Shown piece by piece: positions 28,001-43,000 of a DNA stretch of 64,000 nucleotides. The position numbers and the translations under genes are program-made. Origin of the DNA: Atopsyche davidsoni (Eukaryota; Arthropoda; Insecta; Trichoptera; Hydrobiosidae); the NCBI GenBank assembly GCA_022113835.1, contig JAILWY010000027.1, positions 4,342,501 through 4,406,500 on the forward strand. The letters run 5' to 3'. A model generated the notes under the pieces. That model did not search any database and had not been told where the DNA came from. It was given only the letters and a program-made list of their open reading frames with translations. Within the stretch, counting starts at the first letter, position 1, and every line of letters begins with the position of its first letter.

Positions 28001-31000
28001 ATAACGGATTATAAACTACGTGATACAAATAAATAACTGAAGTAAATGAGCAACGAAATGAATGATTTGAGACTGTAATCGATAGAGCGCAGACTTCCGA
28101 CAAGGAAGACGTTGATAAATACTTGAATTACAAAAATAATAGCTGTTTTTCAAGAAAATATTGTTTACGTAAGTTTAAAATATGTTGAAATTGTATTACC
28201 ATTATTATTAATTAATTACTTTAAATCTGAGCAATATGTACTTTGAACGTAACTTCAATTAACTGACTGACATTCAAAACCTGAAACATCTCACAGACAA
28301 AAAAAAATACTCAATTTTCAGTAAAACAAATTATGAAAGAATTCGATAAATTCGTTATGGTAGAAACACAAAAAGAGCAATTGAACTTTAGAAATGTCAT
28401 TCTTCAAATGGTTTTTTTTCTTCTCAAATTGTTCTATGTATTATACTTTTTCTAGAAACACTGTCGCAACTGGTACTCTGTATTGATTTTTCCATCGAGG
28501 CTCTTTCTAGAACATACCTTCAGTGAATTCCTCTACTAACCTACCCTAGTGTAACTCTACCCACAGCCCACAGCCCTCCAATCTAATCCCAACTTGGCGA
28601 AGTAATTACATTATGTTTAGTTGGGAATCGTGCACTTTTACATCGCACTCGTTTATATGTGCGGCAAATACAAAGTACAGTTGTTAGGGGTAGATTTCAC
28701 AGGCACACTCTTAAAAATAATAATAAAAAGTTGCAAATCTGATTTATCCACATATTTTTTTAGATTTGATATCAGATTTATTTTCGCAGTTATAATATAT
28801 TTTTTTATATTAATTTTAAGACGATATGGTCACATTGATCAAATCGTTATATATTTTGAAAAACTTTGCTATTCAGTTTGATAAAAATGCTTATTAAAAA
28901 AAGTCGGGTATATCCATTTTACATCTACTTTGTTTCCAGCTCGTATTTTTTTTTTCATTGAAGTTATTCTCACAGGACTTGAGGTTTTTTTTTTAAATGC
29001 ACCCCGTTCAGGCTTTGACTGCACCCCGGGTGGTGGCTTGTTAAAATGTTCTGCATGTTTGGTCAGGGCGGGGGGCTCGCCCGGGGCCCCCTGAAATGTT
29101 CATTTCGTCTGAAAGGCGCAGGGACGAGAGGCTGTCGGACGGGATTGAGTTTTTATTTCATCATGTTTATTTTGAAATATCACTTGAAAAGACTGCGGCC
29201 AGAATTTAAAAGGTAATTGCAAGACCGATTCTAGCATTTCTAGTAAAAGATAATTCGACGTGGAGCATTTTTTTTCACCCAACCAATAACACCAGATTAT
29301 CAGGATCGCGATACACTCGTGTAATTTTAGCGTTTAGTTAAAATTTAAACCATAACGCAATGTCTATTACCGAATGCAATCGATAATATGGAAGATGTAT
29401 ACCCAAACACTATCGCAACATACATGATATCTGCCACCTCGTAGTACTCGGTTTAAAATCATGCACGCTCTACAGTTCATATCATAACATGTATTTAAAT
29501 GTAAAAAATATATAAAATTTGCCTTGAATATGCGTTTTTATACAAGAACTGACTCACCTTTAAAAATCCTGGGCGTTTCCGATAGGTATTGGCTTTGAAA
29601 AGCTATAAATTTTTCTATTTTGCTTAGAACTACCATCGGTCAAATGTATCCTAATAATAACTGCAAAACCAACAACTTTTAAAATCAAACTGAGCGATTT
29701 TCTTGTTATACTTCGTTTATAAACGATTACATTTCCACGACATTTTTTATTGCTGACTTCTTATTAATAATAAATTTAAGAATTTTTATTTATTCTCAGT
29801 AAATTGTTCTTATTCATCAACAGAATAGTACACCGCTGCAATGTATACTTTTTATTATTCGATAAAATTTATATCGCTTTGTTTTCAATTTTACTCGAAG
29901 CGTTACAAATTTTTAATCTGAGTGTGATTTTTTACGTTCTTAACTACAAACACGATTAATGTTTATGGGTAATAAGTTCTTGCATATCTAAGAACTGTTT
30001 ATCTCAAACTGTATTACACAAACACATTTTTTTATTTTAGAATACGGAGAATTGCTAACGACAAAAATCGACGGTTTGTACCACAGTCTTAGGATCACTA
30101 CTTCATAATATTTGCATGAATATAAAAAGTCAAATCCATGATACAATTCATGATACAATATAATACTGTCATTAATATGTAGTTATTCTCATAACTCATA
30201 TATATATTTTTTATTATAATACTAAAAAAAGGTTTCAAATATAAGGTGAAAAGCGAATAAACACCTGCTTATTTTAGACAGAAGTAATAGAAATCTGCTG
30301 ATCGTGTATTTAGATACAGATCAGTACTGAGTCCGTGCTACATCTTTTAGATAAATAAAAAAACATTGAGACACTTGATATCTTGATGAAGAAGTATTTG
30401 GAACAAGTGATCTCTTTATCCAAGAAAAATTATACAACTAAAAAAGCATTAGAAATATACAAATGTGAAGCAAAATATTTATTATTAATTTTAATAGTAA
30501 TGATTCCGCAAACGTATATCTGTGATGTACAAATAACTATAGTCAAAAAAAAAATTGCCATCAATCACAAAGTTTGTTTCTTAACAAAACAAGTTTTTAT
30601 TGTTGAATATATAATTAAAAAATACATTATATTATACCTTAATTTTAATTCAATCATATTTTTTTTGTATCTGCGTGTTTGTTATAAGAGTACGACTCCA
30701 CCGTCTGCAAAGTTACCGCTTTGGCTATTAGTAAAATTAAAATTAATTATAACGTATCGGGCTGCGGTCAGGGGTGGAGGTCGACGGCACTGGCAGGGGT
30801 TGTAGCCGAGGGCTGTTTTGTAACTGGGAGATGTTATTCAATTTTGCGGAGCCTGAAGCGGGAGTGGCGTGGGACGGCGACAGGGGTTGTTTCCGTGTTT
30901 CGTGATCAGCTGTTTTACCTTTTGTTGTGCTGCGGTGAATCATTCGCAGGTATTTCAGAATATCAAACATATTGCGTATTTTGGTATTATTTCAGATATC

Positions 31001-34000
31001 GTATATGGATGCTTACAATCCAAGCATGTACTATATATTATATGTAAACTCGCTCCCACAAAAAAGGTTGAAATGCTTAATACGTGTATGTTTGGTGATT
31101 ATTTATATACACATAAACACTTACTTTGAATATTCTAATAAGTTTTCCAGTATTTAAGAAGCATGTTTTGTTATTCTACATGGTCCACAATGTTCTTCAA
31201 AGAACTGCTCTACTCTGCTGTTGTATATTTTCCACACTAATTAATGTTGGATCTTTGAGGATTTTATTATTATTGTTGGGTCGATGTATCAAAGAAGTCG
31301 TTTTAAGGTAAGGTTTCGTTAAAATAAATATGATTTGGATTAACAATTCTTTTATTTTAATTATTACAATCCTTGAAATATACATTCATTCTACGATATT
31401 ATAAATAAGCACTAGAACAAAATAATTTTTATATCAGGTAAAACCAGGCGTAATAGATATATATTCATCATATAGACGGCAATAAAATATTCAATAAGAG
31501 ATCATTGATAACTTACATATAAGAAACATGGTGTGTGCTGCCAACAATATGTGTCATTTTTCAAAGTAACTTTTATCCAAAATAATTTTAACACATCTAG
31601 AGAGCTTTCTTACATTCTAATACTATCCGGTCAGGAGATAGGTTCCTATAATTTATTAAACAGTTAATTTGCCAAACTTGTATTATTAACAATATTAATT
31701 TCATAAATAAAACATTTTAAAAAAAACATGTTTTCACTAAACTAGTAAATGCAACAAAAACTTTTTTTCATACAAAATATCCCTCGCACACTTTTACAAA
31801 CGCCCCGTTTTTTAATTACTCTTTACACCCAAGGACTATTTTTAAGCAATGTTAATTTTCATTCAAATTTTTTTTTATTGAACCTGTTTGTTTCTGAATC
31901 AATCTTTGGATTCAAATCTAATGCTGGCGTGTACAGAGTAATTTCCAAACTGAATAATTTTACATGGCCTTCATTTCTTTTCCCACACTTAGTTCACTAG
32001 CTACGATACAAGATTACCTTAACCACATCTAGGTAACAGTTCAACACTTTATTTTAATAAGTATCGATTACATTAATTCTCTTACCTTATTAAAATTATG
32101 TTCAGTGGATTTTCAAATTTGTTGTAACGTTTTGAAAATCAGCTCAAATGTCCTCGAAAACTGACTTGAAATGCATATATTTCAGAGTCATCTGCGATTT
32201 GCAGTCTCGATCGAGAAGCCACTGCATATTACCTAATTTTTCAATCTAATAATATAATTTGTCGTTTATTTACTTATAATTTCTACCATCGTGTTTGATT
32301 AAATTTAAAGTAATTCTCAATTTCTTTAGTAGAATTCTTGAGCACGATTTTAATTCAAAGATTACATGCATGGTCTTTTTATTTAACAATATATTATAAC
32401 TCCTAATGTTAACATTTTTTCTCATAAAATGTTTTCATCGACTGCTAGAGAAATGGTCGCTCATTGGAAATTCATCGTATCGAGATATATACCTCCATCT
32501 AACTGATATAGCCAGTATCGCAAACATTTTAACTTGATTAATTTTACCTCAAAAACTATTTTTTCAGCCATCAGTTTTTTTTTTAAATATACAAGCTTTT
32601 GAAAGTTTGTTTACGTGTAAATGGTTACATGATTACAAATCTACATGATTATAGTAAATACACATACACGAATGTGTAAAAATGCTCGATTATTTTACTA
32701 TCCGCGATAATCTAAGGTTTATCTTACGAAAGCAGAATGTTTTATTTGTACATTTATGAATAATTGTTTCATTTAAAACGTAATGGTTCAGCAAAAATAA
32801 AATTACGCGTATGCATTGGAAAGGGTGGAGTAACCCACTACTCTGGGGAGAATTCGCCTATTTATAAGCAAAACCATTCCGTACTATTTACTTATTTATG
32901 TGTTTTGTTTGATATTATGTATTTGTTACAATTTCACCATAAATACATATATTTACAAAATTCGACATATAGCAGTTAGTACCACAATATAGGTTAAATA
33001 CATATTTTAATATTTTACAAGACCTATAACGAATAGTCTGTCTATTCCTTACACAAATTGCCTGATATTTTTTTTAAATTTGTAAATTATAAATTAATCA
33101 AGCATATGGTACACGTTTTTTGTTGTTGTACTAAAATACGTTTATTTCGTTTGAAAATATTAGGTCATATTAACTTAATAAAAACTCTTCTGAATTTTTT
33201 ATCAAACTCAATATTTTATGAATTATAGATTTTTTTATACAGCTCTGTTTAAATAAACAAATAAAAATTTAAATACCAGTCAATGTGTATTTAGGAATAG
33301 AAAAAAATTCAAGTGAAATCCATTCAAAGTATAAGTTGGTAAATAATACTTTGAATTGATCTAATCTTGTATTTTTTATAGTTTAAACGCTTAACTTTAT
33401 TATAAAAAAATGATACTCATAGGTCTATATGAGGAAATTGTGCTTTATTAATAATTGTTATATTCATTTCAATTATTAAACATTTACACATAATATGAGA
33501 TGCGTTCACAGGCAATACTTAAATTTAAAAGGCTTTGTCTTGAAGAACACGTCTTAACTAAAAATACTTTCAATTCAATAGCTATTTTTTTTTTTATTTA
33601 AAAAAAAATAATTTAAATATTAAAATCTTACATTTATCAAATTCAAATTTATTGGGAAAGTTCATTATGAAATTTGTCTGAAAAAAAAAACAAACAAATA
33701 TAAACTTGCTTCTCGAACAATAATATTTATGACTGCTTTATTTTTTACAAAATCGATGCAAACTAAAAGGAGATATGTACTATGTATTTTTTATGAGTAT
33801 ATGTTTGTTGTATAATTAAAGTAAAAATGAAACTTATTTTTTAAATTTAATAAAAAAAATGAGCCTAATATAACTAGCTAATTGAAAATAAATTGAAGAA
33901 AAGAGTCAAACTGATCTTCAATCTAGAGCATCATATAGCAAGACTTATTTTTTTATATTTACATGATTGCAATATTACTTCCATAAAGATATTTTTCTAT

Positions 34001-37000
34001 GAGCTATAATATATTTCTATGATTACACACATACCTAATATTCAAAATTATTTCAATTGAAAAATTGTTAAACATAAAGTAGTTTTTATGTAAAATTTTC
34101 AATAAGAAGTGGTTTATAGATAAAGGTAGTATGGCACTTTTGATTCGGGTATCGGTACAATAAATAAAAACATTAATAATGTGTTTTCGGTTATGTTACA
34201 ATTACTACATTCGTAATATAAAAACTACTTCCTAGAAGAAAAACTAATACATAGAAGTCAAAGTTTAAAAAATAAAATAAATGTATATAAATTTTAATTT
34301 ACTTTATTTTATAAACTCGTCAGTATCGTTGTCTTTTGAGTAGAATATAATTTTAAGAAAAATTTGAACGAAAAAAAAATTTACTTTCAATAAATATTAT
34401 CAAATGTTTCATTTGAAAAAAAAAAAGATTTTTTAATAAGATCATTATCAACCGAATATTATTCACATTAATTTGCGAAGACGAGCAGGACGGTTCTATG
34501 ATACCTACATTTTTTTATTAATACATAAACCTTACACCGATAAAAATATTTTATATCTTGCAACGCCCATGCAATAGGCATTGGTAGAATATTTTTTTTA
34601 TTTGTGAAATATATATTGTAATCAAAATTTATTTATACTGAAAATTTATATTTCAAAAAGCATATACTTATTTTTATAATTAAATTACTACCAACACCTA
34701 TTGTTAAAAGCATATCAGTTTCTATCAATATCATTCTTCTGCTTTATATGGTTTGCTGATTGTGTGATGTCCAAAATTGATTATTTGCAACGGATAGATT
34801 TTTTATTCGTTTTGCTCACACAAAGGCTTTGTGTATATAGTGTGCCTCTTAACTACAAAAGATACGATAAGAAATATCAGATAAGAGTTCCTGTACAGTA
34901 ACCACAGCGTTGCAAGATATGTTTAACGAACTACTAGCATTTAGAAAATTCTGTGCAAGAACATCCCAAACACTAGTCTTTCTATCTAATCGTATTTGGG
35001 ATATGCAAAATGCAACATTTACTTTGGGTTACTAATTCTAACACAATTGCAAAAGTATTTACAAAGTAATTAATTTCTTTTGATAGAACGCTTATTTTTA
35101 ATATGTATACAGCACTTATTTAAAGTAGCCACGCTGTATTAGATAAAACATCAATACATTAATATTTAGTAAAATACGGGAAATTACTATTTTATAATCA
35201 AGCTGTGAATTTGTGAGCCATACAGGATATAAATGTAGGTCTGAGATACGAAGGCTTGATCAAAGGGTAGGCGTCAGTTCCAAGACGTTAAGGGTAGAAA
35301 CCGGTGATGGAACAGCTTGAAAAGAGTAAAAATTGCGACACGAACCGGAGGTTGTTAAATTCCCAAAAGAGTGACACGAAATGCGACGGTTTGTTTGCAA
35401 TGTGTCTTCGGTTTAAATAATTTATTTAAAAATGCGCAGACTTTTTAAAGAAGGCTTGTTTTATATTTTAAAAAATTATACAGCTATGTAAAATATATAA
35501 ATTGAAAGTTTATCGAGTTAACAAAAAATTGCACCTTTTCAGTAAGTTTCAGCTTGTTGCCTAATTGATTTGTTTTATATATTCTCCAGAAAAACGAGTA
35601 TTTGTTTTATGATATTTCAATATGATAAATCGTTTTAAATTTCAAATTGTTACAATTTATGTTAACTTAAGAGAGTCTCTTTTTTTATCACTGCATAATA
35701 TTTTATGTTTTAAATTTATAGAGACTGTCAAAATCTTGTATGTGGCCTGGAAATTTTAAAAACCATTTAGTATTGGAGTAATTCTTTACTTTATTTTTAC
35801 CTAATCATGGCTGTTTTTATGAATTTTTTTTTGATTAATTTCGATATTCTTACTTTATTATTTAAAAAGCATGCAATCATTTCCTTGAAACGCTGAGCTC
35901 TATTCTGTGCGCGGGTGTGTTTTCTGTTATATTGATAAAAAATTAGCATTGTGGAAGTAAGTCGCTAAACAATAAACATTTATATGATGTTTTTATAAAC
36001 AGGATATACTATATAATACAAAATATTTTTTTTATATCTTAACACTACGAAAATAATTGCACTGCAAGAGGGTGGTATAGACATTTTCTGATATGTTAGC
36101 GATAATTTTTAAGGCTAAAATATATAAATTGACGACGTGTATAATAAAATTTATACACCTAAAAAATGGCCAAAAAAGTTTACAGTTATATACGCTTACA
36201 TATTATACTATACATACTTAGGATATTCCCAGGGATCAGGCTGATGTCGCCTGTGTGAGATTCTTAAAACTATGATATGTATGTGATATATTCGGTTATT
36301 GCTAAGGAATATTACAAAATATTCAAATTCATCAAAAATGCGCATATTTAGATCGTCGCCTACGTTTTTTTAACATATTTTATTCCATTATATTACAGTT
36401 ATTGTAATTAAATACAAATTCCATGGGGGATGATACCCTATCCAGGAGAACCTTAAATTTTAAATAATTGAATTATGGGAGATATATACAGCAAAGATGA
36501 AAATAATTTCCAGCGAATTTACTTGATTTTCAGATAATTTTTTGATGTTATCTTCTGGTATGTCAATCAAAAGTCACAATTTTACGGATTAATTTCAACT
36601 TTTAGATGCTAAACGTTATTAGTTTCGATGATTACTAAAGTGTCTCTTTCCAAAGTGTTTCCACACAATATGCCTTTATTATGCGCTTGTGACGTATATT
36701 TACTTTCCTTAATATTGCCTCTTCACTTTTTTGTGGCTTTTATAAAATTTTCACCACCGTTATGGAATTGTGAAAAATAGTCAGTCATAGATGGATATTT
36801 TTTTGACAATATCTGGTAAAGCCACCAGTCGCACAACTTAATGTCCGTCAAGTGAGACGATGGTGATTTTTAAAAATACTTACTTCACCCGCATTACTTG
36901 AAAGGCGATTTGTTTTTTTTTTATACTTAAGCACGTAAGAATCAATCAGTCTGCTTTAATAAGATCTGCTTTTATTGTGAAGCCAATACAGAAGCCTAGA

Positions 37001-40000
37001 GGGGACACTATTTCGCGTCATATTTCTGTTTTCTATAATAATTCATTGACTGCGTATCTTTGCTACGTTCTTATCGGTACCAAGTATGAATAGATGCTCG
37101 CAATATCTTGAAAAAGTGTAAGTAAGGATACAGTAGAATAATCTTAAATCAATGTCGTCAGTAAAGTCACTGTAAAAACATCCCCATAACTCAAGCAAAT
37201 GATAGCACAGCTCGTTACTCTGTAAAGTTTGATTGTTAAAATTTTTCAACCACTTTTATTTGCATTATAAAAGTGAAATTACATTTTTATATGGATAAAT
37301 CAGTAACTACTGGAAATTAATTTCAACTTACAAGCTTGTTATTGCTCTCTGATAAATATAATAATTGATATGCGATCACGAGTGATCTATTTACATAATT
37401 TTTAAATAAATATATATGTATCTGACTACTACGTTACAATACGGCGCTAATTCAGATACTTCAAGCAAGCGATATAAATATTTAAGTAATTGACAAAATG
37501 ATAATTTGACAGAAATGATTGAAATATATGTTTTTGAAAATGGCCAAATGCACTTGTAGGATAAATAGGAATTTAATTAAAAAAAAATTGATAATATCTT
37601 TACCCGTTACGTTATTTTCCACGTCTTATGTAAAATAATTAAAATGGGACAATAACTGTCATATTTCAATGGGACAATAATATTTCCTTAACAGTCAGTT
37701 TATTGATTAGTCAGGTTATTAAAAATTAATCAAAATATGTATGAAAATTCATATCCGTACTTTTTTAAAGACGTTTAAATTTTTTATAGCAGTATATTTT
37801 TTTCTTGTTAAAATAAATGTTAGACGACGTTGAGTATGTTAAAGTTTCGGGTTAGTAATTGATGGATAAGAATAATCACAATTAAAACAAAATTTTATTA
37901 AATTAAATTTGTACCCATATAAATTGATTATTTTATATTGAAATCAACCGAATATCTTTTAAAAATCAGTTGTAGATGTGTGTATATTCTCTGCTGATTA
38001 AATATTATGGATAATGGCTCCAAGTAATACCAGAGACGAAAAATTGAGTTGCGTAATATTGCTGATACAATAATGTTTGCATAACTCTAAAGAATTTGTA
38101 GAAGTATAATTTTTAATTCACAATAGATATACAATTTCTTTTGTAAAGTAATTTATGAATTGACAATCGGGCATCGACTCCTGCACAAAGTGCGGCACAA
38201 AATTTACAGACTTGACAGCGAACCAAGCACATCACTATTTGATTCAATAATATACTTACTCAAAATACAATAGCTTGAATATGACTCTTGGATAGTACAC
38301 AATGTGTATGCATGAAAAATGCGAGATTTCAACGATATGTTTGTGTGAAAACGACAAAGAGTACTGTGAATTTTTACTTTTGGACAATCTATAAATTTCA
38401 TATTGCGAGCTTCGATACCGCGTGTATTCAATACTCTTTCATGCATTAGGGTTGACCTGGATAATAACATGTTTATGTTACGTAACTCTTGTAACTTCAA
38501 TCGCCATACAAATAGCAAAACATGGAGGGAGAATACCTCCACACCTTGATATTCGGTTACAGCAACTGATAAGGTTCCCGGGGAGAATGTGTAACCTTAT
38601 GGCACAGCCTGAGAAGAGCGGAACGTTCATCAATTTCAGATCAACTCCAACTACATTGACATCCAACGATTTGCATCGTTTGATATTCTTCATACACACT
38701 CGGATTGTTCGGTTCAGTCATAACTATATTCATATCTAGTATGAACGCGGTTTCACACTCCACTCTTCTCAGCTTACAGCGCAATGCATCAATTATGTAT
38801 TATTTACATTTACATCAATTTATTTGCATGTCATTGAATATTTACAAATAACGTACGGTTTTTTGTATGTTAAAAATCATCTCACAAGTTTGAAACAAAA
38901 TTCACGACAAGTACTCAAATATGCGTTTCAATGTACATAAAATCAATCGCATTTAAATTTGAAAGGCAAATATATCATGCAGCATATTAGATAATGTATT
39001 TTTAATATATAATTTTACTTGCATAAAGTTTGCATGCCATTATCTACAAGGTTATATTAGCATATATATTGCATTTTTTTTATTTATACATAAATAATAT
39101 CATTAATACCATCTCAAATGCACAGTGATGACTATATATGTTAAACTATTTATATATTAGCAAATGTAAATCCAATAATTCAAAGATATAGTTTTTTAAT
39201 AATTTATGCCTACTCTTAACGCTATTAAAAGATGATATGATTACGATTTTAATTGCTCAAATTTATAAGTCAAAACATCCTAAACACCTGTACAGTGCAT
39301 ATGTATAAGTAGTTAAATTCTATAATACATTTACCTTAAGTACAATCTTAGCTTCTACAATTGAATCAAAAGATTCATGATATGTGTAGTTACCTTGGTT
39401 GCAACTGCTTATCACATGGAAAGTATAGTTGGTTCTTAACTAACAAAATAAACGCAAAATATACAGTACGAGAAACGAAATAACAAACGATATAATATAT
39501 ATTATACTATGTCTTTACAAAATATATCAAAACATCCATTATAAAATATAACAGCTGAGAGATATTTTTTAGATAAATCTAATCTCCAATATTAACGAAA
39601 TGTTATTTACAAAAGAATCTACATTTTTTTGAGAATTCTGTTACTGCTGAGAATTATAAACGTAAGCGTATTAAAAATAAAACACCCAAAAACCCAAAGA
39701 TATAAAAATTAAATCTTAAGTAACAAACAGTTTATTTACTGTCCATTTTGTAACTAATTTAACTACCTGATTTCTTGATATACTTTTTTTTGCTTAGTAT
39801 CGAATTCCAAAAACAAACCCCCAACATAATGAAGGGTTGAAATCATTGTAACTGGAGAATCTCGTATTACCCATTAGGGACCAATTTACCATAATGATTC
39901 ACCTTCAAACATTTTACCATGACTTGTATAAAATGAAAATCAAGAAAAAATGTCTCCTTTTAAATTTAAAAGTGATAGTATATATATTTAATTTTAACTG

Positions 40001-43000
40001 AAATGTATGGCATTCAGGGATAGATTTAGGGGCGTTGATTGGCGGATACCCGTAGGTTTTTCACATTGTTAGCACGTGTCACTTGCCTGGTTTCGTGTGG
40101 CCAGGTTTTCGCTGTAATGAGTTCACCCCTAGCCGGGACCTACTACAGCTTTCCATGGTAAACTAAAGAAGGTGACACCTAATTGACCTCCCCGCCCCCG
40201 CGATGCACTTGTCTGGAGTAACCCGACCCGCTCGGCGGGATGTGCTCGAGCATGTGACGTTTCAGCTGAATTGTTTTTCCCACCCGCCTGGTATTTCATA
40301 TTAAGTGAGCCTTTAGCGCGTCATATCACGTTTCAGAGTAAATATTTGTTGCTTTGACTCTCGGTATCATGTTGTTGATTGTTTGAAATTTAATTAATTA
40401 ACGTGAGAGGTTTTACTTGGGATCTTCATAGGTGCTATCTATAGATCCTTATTATTCCTAAATGAATATTTTTTTGCAGTGAATTGTTTTTTTTTTAGTA
40501 AAGTCACAAATTATATATGTACTGTTAATATTTTTAGATTTAATTTTGATAGTTAATCGTTATAATTAATCAGCAGTAACATATTCGTAATAATAATAGA
40601 AAAAATGTATTCGAATGTAAAGAAACTAAAATCCTTTTCTAAAAGGATTCCTGTCCTCTTGGTGCTGAGGCTGAGACACCCCTGGGGCCCTGAAGGGGTT
40701 ACTGTCACCCCCAGCCTGGGGCTGCTGGGGCTGCTGGGGCAGCTGACGCTGGGGAGGGTGCGCCTGCCGCTGATAACCCTGCTCCTGCCCTCCTTGTCCC
40801 TGCCCTCCTTGTCCCTGCCCTCCTTGTCCCTGCCCTCCCTGTCCCTGCCCTCCCTGTCCCTGGCCACCCTGGCGCGCGTACCCGCCCTGCTCCGTGTAGC
40901 CCGGCTGGTAGTTCTGCTGTTGCTGCTGGTAGCCCTGTGAGGAGCCCTGGTACCCCTGCTGGTTCTGGTAGCTCGGTTGCTGCTGCTGGTAATTCCCCTC
41001 GTATTGCGAGTAGCCGTTTGGCTCAGTCGAGTCTACACTCGTTTCCTGGATACCGCTCTCGTTAATATTCGAGTACTCTAAGTGATTCTTAAAGTCCCCT
41101 ATCACAGGTTTTTGGTCTTGCAAGTTGTACGTTTGATACTCTTTGTCTGGTGGATCCGACATGAGAATGTTAGCCTCGCTCTCGAATGGCTTGAAGTCAT
41201 AGATGTGCTTCAAGTAGATCAGAACGGGCGCGTACAGCAAGTTGCTGAAAGCGATACCGAAGTTCAGTGCTGTAAATCCGATCACTTCCACGACATTACC
41301 TGCGATGATCGGTCCGATAGCATACGCAAAGGAATATGATATGTCAGCAATAGCATAGATACTTCCATATACAGAAACGTATCTGACATCCACCAAGTAC
41401 CCCAACATCGGAAGCAGTGCTGTGTCGATGAGGGCAATGCCAAAACAAATCCCACAGATGGGAATCATCAAACCCTTGTACGAGGTCGCAAATGGAATAA
41501 TAAAACAGCACATTCCCTCGAGAGCCAAGCCGCCCGCGGCCATTAACCATTGGTACTGCGGGTACTTCCTCGCTGCTTTCACCGTAATGATTACTCCAAA
41601 CACGTGCGGGAAGAACGCCGGGAGCCAGATCATTCCAATTTTCCAGTTGTCGGTGGTTAAGTTATCCTCCATCCACAGAGAAATCGTCGGCTCGAGGAAA
41701 GCGAGGGCGACGTTGGACATCATAAGGGCCCCAGCGCACACTGCGATGTAAGGGTCCATCAGGAGCCTCCATATCGGTATTGTAGGCGATCGCTCTTTGT
41801 TGGCTTCTTTCATCTGTTCCTTGATCGGCTTCATAACCAATAATAACATGAAACCATCAATCAGAGATACAAACGCGAGGATTAAGAAAGGTACTTCTTT
41901 ACCAGCAAACTGGTACAGTGCTCCTCCAAATGGTGGGGCTACCAGACACCCGAAGCTGATGAACGCAAGTGCAATGCCCAGAGCTTTTGATCTTTCATTT
42001 TCTTCTGTAAACCTATCGGCGATCATGGCTAAGCCGGATGTATCGGCGAAAGCAGATCCGACTCCTTGTAAACTTCTGGCGAAGAACAACATGCTGTAGC
42101 TACGGCCGCAAGCGAACACCGCCGTGGACAGAAACATGATGATCAAACCAATCATCATGGGAATATCGTACCCGATCCTGTCGATCAACGCTCCAGAGAA
42201 GGGGTTGACCATAAGCTGGACGATGGCCTTGGAGGCAAACAGTACTCCAGTGGCGGAGTCCTGCCCTTCGTGGGAATGCGGCGTCCTCCTGGTGGGGATG
42301 ACGGTGGTGTTGCCGACCTTGATGGGCGGTAGATACTCGATGATGTCGCTCATGTCACCCCACGCGCCAATGTAGCGCAAGTAGTCAGGGATGATTGGCA
42401 CGATGACCATGTACAGCATGTTGTCCAGCAGCAGCGCGATGGACACGATGATGAGGATGAGTGTGCGCTGGGACTTGGGCTCCTGTAGCTTCTCCCATAC
42501 TACGTCCCGCACCTCCTTCACCTCCAAGTTTAGAATGGGAAGCTTTGTGGCATCTATTTTCTGCCATATCGACTGCGGTTGGTCTTCCATCTTGATTTAT
42601 TTAAATTATTTTTGTTTAATCACTTTATAACGGTTCTTTAAAATTGTAATATTTTAGGCACTATATAACATTGAATAGCATCAAACCATTTTCAAAATTG
42701 AATATGTACACAAATAGTTCACGGATTTTCACTCAATTTCGATTTTATAGCTTTTATTCGGCATTTCTTTTCTCTCAGCGACCGCTGGTTTGCGACTACG
42801 CGGTTTCGGTTTGGGACTGTTTCGGCCCTTCAACGGTTTTGTATGAGGACAGAGATCGTAAACGTCGAGGACGAGTGCGGCACCGACCCTTCTGACTCCA
42901 ACAGGACTGGGAAACCTGACAACAGACAGAAACAAACATGACATTAGAAACCATTCATCATCAGTCATTTCAACTAAAATTATACAAGGGGAAGTTATAT

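Larger units (their letters stand above)
15192..40625 (-). other. ChAT intron 1, distal part (3' of VAChT)
   Basis: About 25.4 kb, very AT-rich, with long stretches (roughly 27.2-38.1 kb) where I see only low-complexity AT sequence. It includes the VAChT 3' UTR at its right end; no canonical minus-strand AATAAA lies within 240 nt of the stop, only ATTAAA-type variants (near 40390 and 40531). Mobile-element remnants, a foldback, and GC-richer islands at 17020-17150, 18700-18960, 19280-19480, 20210-20420, 23940-24130, 26060-26210, 26930-27100, 38160-38760 and 40020-40330 are noted separately where something can be said. Confidence 0.7.

Noticed and set aside
30383..30805. 140-codon plus-strand Lys/Ile-rich frame
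   Set aside because: Low-complexity AT-driven translation without domain or splice support.
38422..38739. Protein-coding gene in the 38-kb block
   Set aside because: Frames on both strands are similar in length and match no family; kept only as an unexplained block.
40605..40940. Plus-strand Leu/Pro-rich open frame opposite the VAChT tail
   Set aside because: Mirror image of the Gln/Gly repeat coding on the minus strand; no independent support.
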